Of a DNA stretch of 8,908 nt, positions 1 to 5,663 are shown piece by piece. The stretch lies in contig JAKQBV010000264.1 of NCBI GenBank assembly GCA_029573925.1, positions 1 through 8,908 on the forward strand. Reading direction: 5' to 3'. Position 1 is the first letter of the stretch, and each line of letters opens with the position of its first letter. The notes below the pieces were generated by a model. That model had not been told where the DNA came from. It worked only from the letters and a program-made list of their open reading frames with translations, and ran no database searches. Position numbers and translations under genes: made by a program. Source of the DNA: a bacterium (GTDB lineage: Bacteria > UBP15 > UBA6099).

Positions 1-386
1 GTCAGCGCAGCGGCGAGAAGTCCAGCTTTGCCGCCGTACACTCTTTGCATATATGCGTAAACCAGTAAAACGATGGCGACCGAGAACACAACCGGAGAAA
101 GATGAATTGCCCATTCAGACGGACCGAATAGTTTGAATAAAGGCGCTGCGAAAAGAGCCTCGATGACATGCCCGCCGCCGTAATGCTGCCCGTAGAAAAA
201 ATAAGGGACGCCCTCGCCCGCCGCGATATGCTTCGCCATAAGCCCGACGATAGACTCGTCGGCGTCGAGCCTTCGCTCGACGGTCGCCATCATAGCAAGC
301 CGGGGAACCGCAGCCATCGCGACAAGCGCGGCCCACTTCGCCGCTATCGCGGCTTTCCTCCTGAATCTTGCCGGATCGAATATCAT
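1..386 (-). CDS. GT-C / ArnT-PMT-like membrane glycosyltransferase, N-terminal part (runs off the window)
   Basis: The 128 codons from ATG 386 stay open to the left edge, so only the N-terminus is visible. Seen: a basic N-terminus (FRRK), a first hydrophobic segment at about residues 13-35, then LDADESIVGLMAKHI (40-54), YFFYGQHYGGG (62-72) and a second hydrophobic stretch from about 93 to 112. The order acidic D-x-D-E motif, GLMA-x-H-I, then Y-G-Q-x-Y-x-G is what I recall from the family of dolichyl-phosphate-mannose or ArnT-like GT-C glycosyltransferases. These use polyprenyl-phosphate sugars on the outer face of the membrane, and the D-D/E motif sits in the first extracytoplasmic loop. The gene starts 6 bp after the coiled-coil gene's stop, with only a weak ribosome site (GGCGAA), suggesting translational coupling. 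Acceptor and sugar cannot be judged from this part. Confidence 0.7.
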   Translation of the reverse strand, partial: MIFDPARFRRKAAIAAKWAALVAMAAVPRLAMMATVERRLDADESIVGLMAKHIAAGEGVPYFFYGQHYGGGHVIEALFAAPLFKLFGPSEWAIHLSPVVFSVAIVLLVYAYMQRVYGGKAGLLAAAL

Positions 387-392
387 TCTGAA

Positions 393-818
393 TTATTCGC
401 CGTTGTTGTGCTGGTCAAAAAACCGTTTCGTCAGCGGCAGCCTTTCCAGCGCGGACGTCGCTCTCGCGGTGAGGTCTATCGCCTTCTCCACCTGTTTCAT
501 CCGGTCTTCCAGTTCGGACATAATTCTTTCCATCCGCACCGAAACCGAATTCACCCTCTCGAATGTCTCGCCGACCGTGTCCATCAGCGAATCCATCCTG
601 TCTATGGTGGAGTTCACCATGTCCAGAGTGACGTCCATCCTGTTGAAAGTCTCTTCCGTGCGGTCTATCGTGGATTCGAGGGCCTTCAGCGAATTGCCCG
701 CTATCACAACCACATCCGAAGTCCCATCTATCGCCGAATCAAGTTTGACCACAGCTTTTTCAAGCCTGTTTATTAGCCGTTCGGATCTTACGAATATTTT
801 CATCGGGTCCATCAACAA
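393..818 (-). CDS. Coiled-coil protein made of about six 21-residue repeats, function unknown
   Basis: I do not recognise a named family. The 141-residue product has no membrane segment, signal peptide or cysteine and is predicted to be almost all helix. From residue 7 to 132 it can be written as six consecutive 21-residue units (7-27, 28-48, 49-69, 70-90, 91-111, 112-132). Units 28, 49 and 70 begin S-A/T-I-D, unit 112 begins KAID, and units 49 and 70 share 10 of 21 residues. Twenty-one residues are three heptads, so a long regular coiled coil is expected. Start choice: GGAG at 832-829 lies 10 nt before TTG 818, but 16 nt before ATG 812, which some callers would prefer (139 residues). The gene lies 110 bp after the phosphodiesterase stop and 6 bp before the membrane glycosyltransferase, so a scaffold or partner role for that enzyme is possible but only inferred. 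Confidence 0.7.
   Translation of the reverse strand: MLMDPMKIFVRSERLINRLEKAVVKLDSAIDGTSDVVVIAGNSLKALESTIDRTEETFNRMDVTLDMVNSTIDRMDSLMDTVGETFERVNSVSVRMERIMSELEDRMKQVEKAIDLTARATSALERLPLTKRFFDQHNNGE
423..800 (-). repeat. Six 21-residue (63-bp) units within the coiled-coil gene
   Basis: These are protein-level repeats of period 21 (residues 7-132 of the 141-residue product). The best pair is residues 49-69 and 70-90, which both start STIDR and end V-N. The DNA of this pair also keeps a trace of duplication (CCAC-N-ATAGAC occurs in both). The outer units are more diverged and are recognised mainly by the phased ID and hydrophobic positions. Confidence 0.6.
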
Positions 819-880
819 AGTCGCTTTGCTCCAATCAACATATTTCCGGGGTTTCTCGCCTTCCGCCCGGACACTTCCGA

Positions 881-886
881 ATTATA
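881..886 (-). promoter_or_regulatory. Candidate -10 box for the coiled-coil/glycosyltransferase genes
   Basis: The minus strand reads a perfect TATAAT here, 62 bp upstream of the TTG start. No good -35 hexamer sits at 16-18 bp (TTATTC or CTTATT). The would-be spacer is filled by an odd palindrome CGGCG-A-CGCCG (893-903), which could bind an activator or simply reflect GC-rich sequence. This is a weak call resting on the -10 alone. Confidence 0.3.
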
Positions 887-928
887 CACCATCGGCGACG
901 CCGGAATAAGAGCGAGGCTGCTCAGCCG

Positions 929-1633
929 TCATTCGACTCCGCGCTCGGCTTTTATCTTCGACAACACGTCAGGATAGTTGGTGATAAAACCGTCAACCCC
1001 TATGTCGATGAACCTGCGCATCATGTCCGCGTCGTTGACCGTCCACGGAATGACCTTCAATCCGAGCCTGTGCGCCCTCGACACGAACATGGGATTTATC
1101 TGCGCCTTGTTCGGGTTTATCCACGCGCATCCAAGTTTCTTCGCTCTCAGCAGCGGAAACGGCGTCAAAACCGGCAATGTCAGAAAACCCGTGTCCACCG
1201 ATGCGTCAATCTCTTTGGATTCCTTGAGGGCGCGCGCGTCAAACTCGGATATCATCGACCCCGACGCTATGCCGTAGTTATTCATCAGCCGGATGGCCTC
1301 GCTCACCGCGCCGCTTTCCTTGCATTCGATATTTATTTTTATCCCGCTCTCCTTGCATAGCGCCACCGTCTCTTCCAGCGTCGGCACAGGCTCGCCGTTG
1401 AAACGAAGTTCTTTAACCTGCCTGTACGTCAGTTCCGAAGTCGGAGCGGGATTTCCCGTCGTTCGCTTGTACGTCTTGTCATGGTTTATTATCGCGATTC
1501 CGTCCGATGTCATCCTAGCGTCAAGCTCAATCATGTCCGCGCCCATCTCGACAGCGGTCCTGAACGCTTTCAATGTGTTTTCAGGCGCGTGGACAGGGCT
1601 GCCCCTGTGGCCGCAATTAACGATTTTTTTCAT
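929..1633 (-). CDS. Glycerophosphodiester phosphodiesterase (GDPD, GlpQ/UgpQ-like)
   Basis: It hydrolyses glycerophosphodiesters (deacylated phospholipid headgroups) to sn-glycerol 3-phosphate plus an alcohol. The 234-residue product is one GDPD TIM barrel of usual bacterial cytoplasmic length. Visible family motifs: CGHRG with catalytic H9-R10, PENT (17-20), E36-L-D38 metal ligands, N-H51-D, INIECK with E103 and K105, PWTVND, and the closing DGFITNYPD. There is no signal peptide, so it should act in the cytoplasm. The start is ATG 1633 because GGGAGG (1646-1641) lies exactly 7 nt upstream. A reading from 1678 would add 15 residues (MREIASAFF...) that cover this ribosome site and resemble nothing in the family. 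A candidate promoter lies just upstream (1688-1716). Glycerol 3-phosphate salvage or lipid turnover is the likely role; the substrate headgroup is unknown. Confidence 0.92.
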   Translation of the reverse strand: MKKIVNCGHRGSPVHAPENTLKAFRTAVEMGADMIELDARMTSDGIAIINHDKTYKRTTGNPAPTSELTYRQVKELRFNGEPVPTLEETVALCKESGIKINIECKESGAVSEAIRLMNNYGIASGSMISEFDARALKESKEIDASVDTGFLTLPVLTPFPLLRAKKLGCAWINPNKAQINPMFVSRAHRLGLKVIPWTVNDADMMRRFIDIGVDGFITNYPDVLSKIKAERGVE

Positions 1634-1687
1634 CTGCCTGCCTCCCGGCGGAAAAAACGCGCTCGCTATTTCCCGCATCGCCCCTAT

Positions 1688-1716
1688 AACATATCAGCGG
1701 CCGCTCCGCTTATCAA
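1688..1716 (-). promoter_or_regulatory. Candidate sigma-70-type promoter for the GDPD gene
   Basis: On the minus strand TTGATA (1716-1711; 5 of 6 to TTGACA) is followed after exactly 17 bp by TATGTT (1693-1688; 4 of 6 to TATAAT). The predicted start would be near 1681, giving a leader of about 48 nt before ATG 1633. The spacer contains the NotI-type palindrome GCGGCCGC. It is a candidate by hexamer match only. Confidence 0.4.
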
Positions 1717-1736
1717 CAATAATCACGGCGGCCGCT
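1696..1736 (-). repeat. Paired GCGGCCGC palindromes forming a 9-bp inverted repeat
   Basis: GCGGCCGCT occurs at 1697-1705 and again at 1728-1736, 31 bp apart, about three helical turns. Because the core is itself palindromic, AGCGGCCGC (1696-1704) and GCGGCCGCT (1728-1736) also form a perfect 9-bp inverted repeat with a 23-nt loop. That loop has a nested TTAT/ATAA stem. There is no T-tract after it on either strand, so it is not a standard intrinsic terminator. One copy falls in the spacer of the candidate GDPD promoter and the other upstream of its -35, an arrangement typical of operators. Confidence 0.5.
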
Positions 1737-1765
1737 TCCTGTCTATCGGCGATTCATCACCATGT

Positions 1766-2068
1766 TCAGTGTTTGGAATATTCTTCAAAAAGCTTTTTCA
1801 GTATCGCTTCCACCCTGTCCGGCGGCACATGATATCTCGATATCCTTTGACCGACGTTCTCCATTAGTTCGGAAAAGAATTTTTTTCTTTTATCAATCTC
1901 GAAGACTTCCGCCTGAGCCAGTTCGATTCCCCACTCGGAGCAGACTGACTCTATGGCAAAATGCATTATCCCGCGCGCGTCAGGCAAAGATATTTCTCCG
2001 ACCTCGCCATGTACTATGTCGGCAAGATTGCTTAGTATCTTTTCCTGTCTAGGCGTTATCTTAGCCAT
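1766..2068 (-). CDS. Small helical protein of unknown function
   Basis: I do not recognise this 100-residue protein. It is soluble and highly charged, with no membrane segment, no signal peptide and a single cysteine, and should be mostly helical. The N-terminal ITPRQEKILSNLADIVHGEV reads like the first helices of a small DNA- or protein-binding domain, but no clear helix-turn-helix is evident. It lacks the ATP-binding motifs of RsbW/SpoIIAB kinases, so it is not the usual STAS partner. The start at ATG 2068 is supported by AGGGGG (2081-2076) 7 nt upstream. It lies 51 bp after the STAS gene on the same strand with no visible terminator or strong promoter between, so co-transcription and a functional link with the STAS protein are reasonable guesses. 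Confidence 0.72.
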   Translation of the reverse strand: MAKITPRQEKILSNLADIVHGEVGEISLPDARGIMHFAIESVCSEWGIELAQAEVFEIDKRKKFFSELMENVGQRISRYHVPPDRVEAILKKLFEEYSKH

Positions 2069-2119
2069 CCCTGCGCCCCCTGCTTTCCACTCCCGTTGCC
2101 GCGCTTTTCAATATTGCGG

Positions 2120-2428
2120 CTATAGCTCGAACGTGCCGACATTCTTTATCTTTGAAAGCAATCCCTTCAGGTGTTCGTTGGCGTTCGTTATCTGCATAGT
2201 CTGGCACTGCATCCTGAGAGCTTCCGAAACGTAAAGCACCGCTCCCAGCCCCGCCGAATCGATGAATGTCAATTTTTCAAAATTAAAAACCACCTTGCTT
2301 CCTTTGTCCCTGACCTTGGATGGAACTTCCATCATGAAATCTTTTGAATCGCAAAAACTCAATTCGCCAGCAAGCTTCAATTCGACGCCATTGTCAAAGT
2401 TCTTGGCTTCAACTTGCAAATCTCTCAT
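2120..2428 (-). CDS. STAS-domain anti-sigma-factor antagonist (SpoIIAA/RsbV-like)
   Basis: This 102-residue protein is a single STAS domain. In known systems an unphosphorylated STAS antagonist binds an anti-sigma kinase and releases a sigma factor, and the kinase inactivates it by phosphorylating a conserved serine. Here the phospho-site motif is clear: FIDSAGLG with D57-S58, the same position as Ser58 of Bacillus SpoIIAA. It is preceded by the typical beta-strand KLAGELS (18-24), and VVFNFEKL (46-53) leads into the motif. The start is ATG 2428, with GAGGAG (2440-2435) 6 nt upstream; ATG 2476 would add 16 residues without a ribosome site. No anti-sigma kinase, PP2C phosphatase or sigma factor gene is in the window, so its partners must be elsewhere. 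It begins a likely operon with the unknown 100-residue gene. Confidence 0.88.
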   Translation of the reverse strand: MRDLQVEAKNFDNGVELKLAGELSFCDSKDFMMEVPSKVRDKGSKVVFNFEKLTFIDSAGLGAVLYVSEALRMQCQTMQITNANEHLKGLLSKIKNVGTFEL

Positions 2429-2525
2429 ATCGCGCTCCTCAAATAATATATTCGCAAGAAACGAGCCTAAACACATGCTGAATATGATATTAAGATAATC
2501 GTTATTAGTTATTTTATTATCCGAC

Positions 2526-2554
2526 TTGATATTTGTCTATGTGACCTTAGTCAA
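2526..2554 (-). promoter_or_regulatory. Candidate promoter for the STAS gene
   Basis: On the minus strand TTGACT (2554-2549; 5 of 6) precedes TATCAA (2531-2526; 4 of 6) by 17 bp. The predicted start is near 2519, with an AT-rich leader of about 90 nt. Downstream in the leader, GATAAT (2494-2499) and ATTATC (2516-2521) form a 6-bp inverted repeat with a 16-nt spacer. The promoter sits just past the glnA terminator, which fits a new transcription unit. Confidence 0.45.
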
Positions 2555-2555
2555 A
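2540..2555. promoter_or_regulatory. Crp/Fnr-like box overlapping the STAS gene -35
   Basis: The plus strand reads TGTGA-CCTTAG-TCAAA, one mismatch from the Crp consensus TGTGA-N6-TCACA. It also contains the TGAC-N4-GTCA symmetry of Fnr-type sites. It covers the -35 hexamer of the candidate STAS promoter, a position usual for repression. Whether this organism has a Crp/Fnr regulator of this specificity is unknown, and short sites like this arise by chance. Confidence 0.3.
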
Positions 2556-2571
2556 AAATGAAAACTTCCGT

Positions 2572-2613
2572 AAAAACGAAAAAGAGGCGCGCCCGATATT
2601 CCGGACTCGCCTC
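2572..2613 (-). terminator. Rho-independent terminator after glnA
   Basis: On the minus strand GAGGCG (2613-2608) pairs with CGCCTC (2589-2584). Inside it, after an A/G mismatch, GTCCG pairs with CGGGC (one G-T wobble) around the 6-nt loop GAATAT. TTTTT-CG-TTTTT follows at once. Stem, loop and U-tract are all textbook. It lies 92 nt past the glnA stop, and the plus-strand reading lacks a U-tract, so it ends glnA transcription only. Confidence 0.9.
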
Positions 2614-2705
2614 TATATTCGCCTATTCTTTCTCTTATTGCCGTAACGTCAGTGTCATCATTTCAATCTATAAAACGCGCAGGAACCGCTCGTTCGCTTC
2701 TACGC

Positions 2706-4037
2706 TTAAAGAATCGGCAACAGTTTATCAAGCTCGTATCTGGTGACCTGCATCCTGTATTCTTCCCATTCGGCCTTCTTGACGTTGATAAACCTTGTGA
2801 ATGCGTGGTCTCCGAGGGCGCGCCTTACAAGCTCGCTTTCCTCTGCGATCGCCACCGCTTCTCCGAGGTTGTCCGGAAGAGACTTGATGCCTAGCTGTTT
2901 TCTCTCTGCGGAAGTCAACTCGTAAAGATTCTTTTCCATCGGGTCGGTAAACTCGTAGCCTTTCTCTATGCCGTCAAGCCCTGCGTGCAGCATCACAGCG
3001 AAGGTCAGATACGGGTTACAGGCGGGGTCCGGGCAGCGCAACTCAATGCGAGTGGCGTTCTCCCGTCCGGGGTGATACATCGGAACCCTTATGAGCGCCG
3101 ACCTGTTTCTCATCGACCATGCGATGTAAACGGGAGCCTCATATCCGGGGACCAGTCTCTTGTACGAGTTCACCCACTGCGCAAAAATCGCGCTCATCTC
3201 TCTGGCGTGCGTCAACTGTCCGGCGATGAAATGCTTCGCTTCCTTGGTCAGATTGTATTTTTCCTCGGGCGCGAAAAATGCGTTGTGTCCGCCTTTGAAC
3301 AGAGACTGATGCACATGCATTCCGCTCCCGGCTTCCCCGAACAACGGCTTGGGCATGAATGTGGCGTGAAGGCCGTGCTTGCGCGCGACTTCTTTCACCA
3401 CCACCCTGTACGTTATCACATTGTCCGCCATGTCCAGAGCCGGGCCGTACCTCATGTCGATTTCATGCTGGCTCGGGCCGTTCTCGTGGTGGCTGTACTC
3501 GACTTTGATTCCCATTTCTTCGAGGGCCAGCACCGTTTCGCGCCGCACCTCGCTGGCGGAATCGAGGTCAAGATCAAAGTAAGTCCCTTTGTCGAGCGGG
3601 TCCAGTTCGGCAGACTGCTTCAGATAGAAGAACTCAGGCTCCGGGCCGACGAAATAGTTGTCGAAGCCCATCTTCTGAGCGCGCTCCACCGCTTTTCTCA
3701 GTATCTGTCTCGGATCCCCGTCGTAAGGCTCTCCTTGCGGTGTCTTAACATCGCAGATCATGCGACCCACCGGTTTTTCCTTAGGCCGCCACGGAGCGAG
3801 CCTGAACGTCGTCGGGTCCGGAAACGCCACCATGTCGCTCTCTTCGATGTCCTGATACCCGGTTACCGAAGACCCGTCGAACCCCATCCCGCTTTCCATC
3901 GCGTTCTCAAGCTCTCTTCTGGTTATCTCGAAACTTTTTACGCGTCCCAAGATATCCGCGAACCACATCCTTACGAACTTCACATCTTCGTCCTTAATAA
4001 TCTTAAGGACCTCTTCATTGGTTTTAGCGGTGACCAT
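2706..4037 (-). CDS. glnA: Glutamine synthetase, type I (GSI-alpha length)
   Basis: It makes glutamine from glutamate, ammonia and ATP; GSI enzymes are cytoplasmic dodecamers. The 443 residues match the GSI-alpha length and lack the GSI-beta insertion. Visible active-site features: D54-GSS, metal ligands in GPEPEFF (E133, E135), SHHENGP (E185) and HEID (E192), GSGMHVHQS (H241), the flap glutamate E300 in VPGYEAP, and NRSALIRVP with R312 and R317. Two points are unusual. At the position of the feedback-control arginine of Bacillus GSI-alpha (Arg62) the sequence is GYQDIEESD, with Asp63 in its place. Near the C-terminus, KNLYEL (369-374) places Tyr372 in a context like the adenylylated KNLYDL of enteric GSI-beta. 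The start at ATG 4037 has AAGGAGTG about 6 nt upstream. It has its own terminator (2572-2613) and probably its own promoter (4116-4143). A gamma-glutamyl-polyamine-type GlnA homologue cannot be fully excluded, but the catalytic set is intact. Confidence 0.95.
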   Translation of the reverse strand: MVTAKTNEEVLKIIKDEDVKFVRMWFADILGRVKSFEITRRELENAMESGMGFDGSSVTGYQDIEESDMVAFPDPTTFRLAPWRPKEKPVGRMICDVKTPQGEPYDGDPRQILRKAVERAQKMGFDNYFVGPEPEFFYLKQSAELDPLDKGTYFDLDLDSASEVRRETVLALEEMGIKVEYSHHENGPSQHEIDMRYGPALDMADNVITYRVVVKEVARKHGLHATFMPKPLFGEAGSGMHVHQSLFKGGHNAFFAPEEKYNLTKEAKHFIAGQLTHAREMSAIFAQWVNSYKRLVPGYEAPVYIAWSMRNRSALIRVPMYHPGRENATRIELRCPDPACNPYLTFAVMLHAGLDGIEKGYEFTDPMEKNLYELTSAERKQLGIKSLPDNLGEAVAIAEESELVRRALGDHAFTRFINVKKAEWEEYRMQVTRYELDKLLPIL

Positions 4038-4078
4038 TTTACACTCCTTCTAATAATATTGTTTTTTGCGAACATCTT

Positions 4079-4099
4079 CGGATGGCTCAAGTCCGTCCG
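4079..4099 (-). promoter_or_regulatory. Hairpin in the glnA leader
   Basis: CGGATGG (4079-4085) and CCGTCCG (4093-4099) form a 7-bp stem with one mismatch and a 7-nt loop. It lies about 40 nt upstream of the glnA start, inside the leader if the candidate promoter is right. No T-tract follows, and it does not resemble the glutamine riboswitch as I know it. It could affect leader stability or translation. Confidence 0.3.
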
Positions 4100-4115
4100 G
4101 CGCGCGCATTCCAAC

Positions 4116-4143
4116 ATAATATCCATATCGTCCCGGCTAACAA
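4116..4143 (-). promoter_or_regulatory. Candidate glnA promoter
   Basis: On the minus strand TTGTTA (4143-4138; 4 of 6) is followed after 16 bp by TATTAT (4121-4116; 5 of 6). The predicted start is near 4109 and the leader about 70 nt. The -35 lies within the loop of the CCCGGC/GCCGGG palindrome (4132-4151), so a protein binding that palindrome would block it. No sigma-54 element (GG-N10-GC) is evident. Confidence 0.35.
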
Positions 4144-4151
4144 GCGCCGGG
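4132..4151. repeat. CCCGGC-N8-GCCGGG palindrome between the phosphoesterase gene and glnA
   Basis: This perfect 6-bp inverted repeat (4132-4137 and 4146-4151) has an 8-nt loop and lies about 29 nt past the stop of the metallophosphoesterase gene. It could be a weak terminator for the upstream unit, but neither strand has a T-tract after it. It could instead be an operator for glnA, since the candidate -35 falls in its centre. Confidence 0.35.
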
Positions 4152-4180
4152 GTGAATTAAATGCCTTTCAAAACAGTCGC

Positions 4181-5629
4181 TCATTTCTTTGCTTCTTGGA
4201 TTTCTTTCTCTGTTGAAACTTCTTTTCCTTCAAACTCCTCTTCGGGAGCGGGAAGAAATTTCCTTTCCACCATAAACTCTCCCGTGCTCTGGTTCATCCG
4301 TATCAGATCGACATGGTCGAAAACGAAAGCTCCATCTTCGTCTACATGCAGGGTTATTAAAGCTGCGGAATAACTCGGCTTTTCCTCTGATTCGATATAT
4401 CTGGCTCCGGCGGCTCCCGTCGTTCCGGCAACAATCAAAACGGAGTCTCCTATCCTCTCCGCCCTTATCGAATGAGCATGGCCGCTTAATATGACTGGCG
4501 ACAGCCCCGCCGCCGCCCGCCCTATGTCAGGATTGTGAACCATTAAGACATCTGGCTTTTTCTTCAACTTCGATAGTTTCTCGATTATCCTTCCTGTCGC
4601 CTCAAGCATCTCTTCAGGGTCCACTTCCGCGTCAAATGAAACATTGGCTTTAGGATCGCCGAACCCGATAATCCTGAGTTTGCCGTGCGTTGCTATATCA
4701 CCGTCCAGAACCCTCAGTCCGAAATCCCGTTTCAACTCTTCGACAACTTCGGGTGAATCATGATTCCCGGACACGAAAAAGTGCGGCTTGCCGATGCCTT
4801 TCAAAGAATCCATCAATTTAAGCTCAAGGGCGGTTCCCATGTCTGTCATGTCGCCTGTGTTCATTATCAAATTCGGCGAAAGGCCTTTTACGAGGACTTT
4901 CACGAAGTCGCCCGCGAGAGGATTGTTATGGATGTCCGATATGTGAAGAATCCTTACTCTGCCGGCGTTTTCCCTCTCTCCGTAGCGGTCGAGTTCGACG
5001 TAGAAAGAGGACATATTGGCCGCCATGTCGCGGACGTATTTGCGGAGATTCTTCCCGCCCTCAACACTCCTGTTGATGTTGTCCACAATCTCCGGCGCGT
5101 ATGTTATAAGCCCTCGATATGAAGGCTGCCTGAAAGCTTCCAACTTATACTGAGACAACACTACCCCGCCCAATACAGCCGCCGAGAGAAGTCCGACGCC
5201 TGCTCCTAGAAGGATTTCGATAAAACTCATTCTTCTCCCTATTGAAGCTCCGGCGGCCCCTCCGAGGGCGGCAAGCGCGAAAACGACAAGGATAAATTCC
5301 CCGACCGCCTTCTGCGCTTTATCCTTCATAGCGTCGAGGAGTTCGGTAAACCCGATGTCGTCCGCGATTATCTCGTCTATAGACTCTTCATGAATCCTTT
5401 CCAGCCCAACGATGATTTTTACTGGCGCGGAATGAGTTTTTGCTGAGACTTCGCCGAACGGGTAAATTGCTAGAAGGGTCTCGCCTCTCATGGCTGGAGC
5501 AAGTGAAAACCGGGCGCAGATAACTCCCAAATCGGCGGTGCGGGACGCTGACATGAACACAAACGCTAGCGAGAACACGGCGGATGTCGCCGCTAGAACC
5601 GCCAGCGATAGTATTTTCTTTCTTTTCAT
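4181..5629 (-). CDS. Membrane-anchored calcineurin-like metallophosphoesterase
   Basis: This 482-residue protein has a complete calcineurin-type dinuclear-metal site: D232-x-H234 (ISDIHNN), GD260-x-x-D263, GNH290D, H365 (MVHNPD) and GH384-x-H386. It therefore cleaves a phosphoester, but the substrate cannot be read from sequence. Three membrane segments are visible: about 6-28 after KRKK, 112-130, and 137-158 after GRR. By the positive-inside rule the N-terminus and the 131-136 loop are cytoplasmic. That places residues 30-110 and the whole catalytic domain (from about 160) outside the membrane. The outer segment 34-78, with MRGETLLAIYPFGEVSAKTH, recalls a domain I associate with other bacterial membrane phosphoesterases of this build. 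The C-terminal 25 residues are Glu/Lys-rich. The ribosome site is weak (GGCGGAA). It follows korC by 34 bp with no terminator, so it may be read through from kor. Confidence 0.88.
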   Translation of the reverse strand: MKRKKILSLAVLAATSAVFSLAFVFMSASRTADLGVICARFSLAPAMRGETLLAIYPFGEVSAKTHSAPVKIIVGLERIHEESIDEIIADDIGFTELLDAMKDKAQKAVGEFILVVFALAALGGAAGASIGRRMSFIEILLGAGVGLLSAAVLGGVVLSQYKLEAFRQPSYRGLITYAPEIVDNINRSVEGGKNLRKYVRDMAANMSSFYVELDRYGERENAGRVRILHISDIHNNPLAGDFVKVLVKGLSPNLIMNTGDMTDMGTALELKLMDSLKGIGKPHFFVSGNHDSPEVVEELKRDFGLRVLDGDIATHGKLRIIGFGDPKANVSFDAEVDPEEMLEATGRIIEKLSKLKKKPDVLMVHNPDIGRAAAGLSPVILSGHAHSIRAERIGDSVLIVAGTTGAAGARYIESEEKPSYSAALITLHVDEDGAFVFDHVDLIRMNQSTGEFMVERKFLPAPEEEFEGKEVSTEKEIQEAKK

Positions 5630-5663
5630 CCGGAATTCCGCCGCGTTTCAGCCCGGTTCAATG

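Noticed and set aside
168..776. 202-codon plus-strand open frame at the left end
   Set aside because: It is antisense to the glycosyltransferase and coiled-coil genes, with His/Arg-rich composition and no motif. The 73-residue minus-strand frame at 115-336 is likewise a shadow, because the GT-C motifs lie in the frame from 386.
916..927. GGCT-N4-AGCC hairpin just after the GDPD stop as a terminator
   Set aside because: The stem is only 4-5 bp and the following minus-strand sequence is TCGCTCTTATT, not a U-tract.
4038..4115. Glutamine riboswitch (glnA RNA) in the glnA leader
   Set aside because: I cannot find the conserved joining sequences I remember for that motif; only a simple hairpin is present. 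A covariance-model search would settle it.
2985..4160. 391-codon plus-strand open frame opposite glnA
   Set aside because: It is antisense to a clear, fully conserved glutamine synthetase and its translation has no recognisable motifs; long antisense frames are common opposite GC-rich codons.
5630..5663. CGGAATTCCG palindrome (5631-5640) before the phosphoesterase start as an operator
   Set aside because: It lies between two closely spaced genes without promoter hexamers, and a single 10-bp palindrome is expected by chance.
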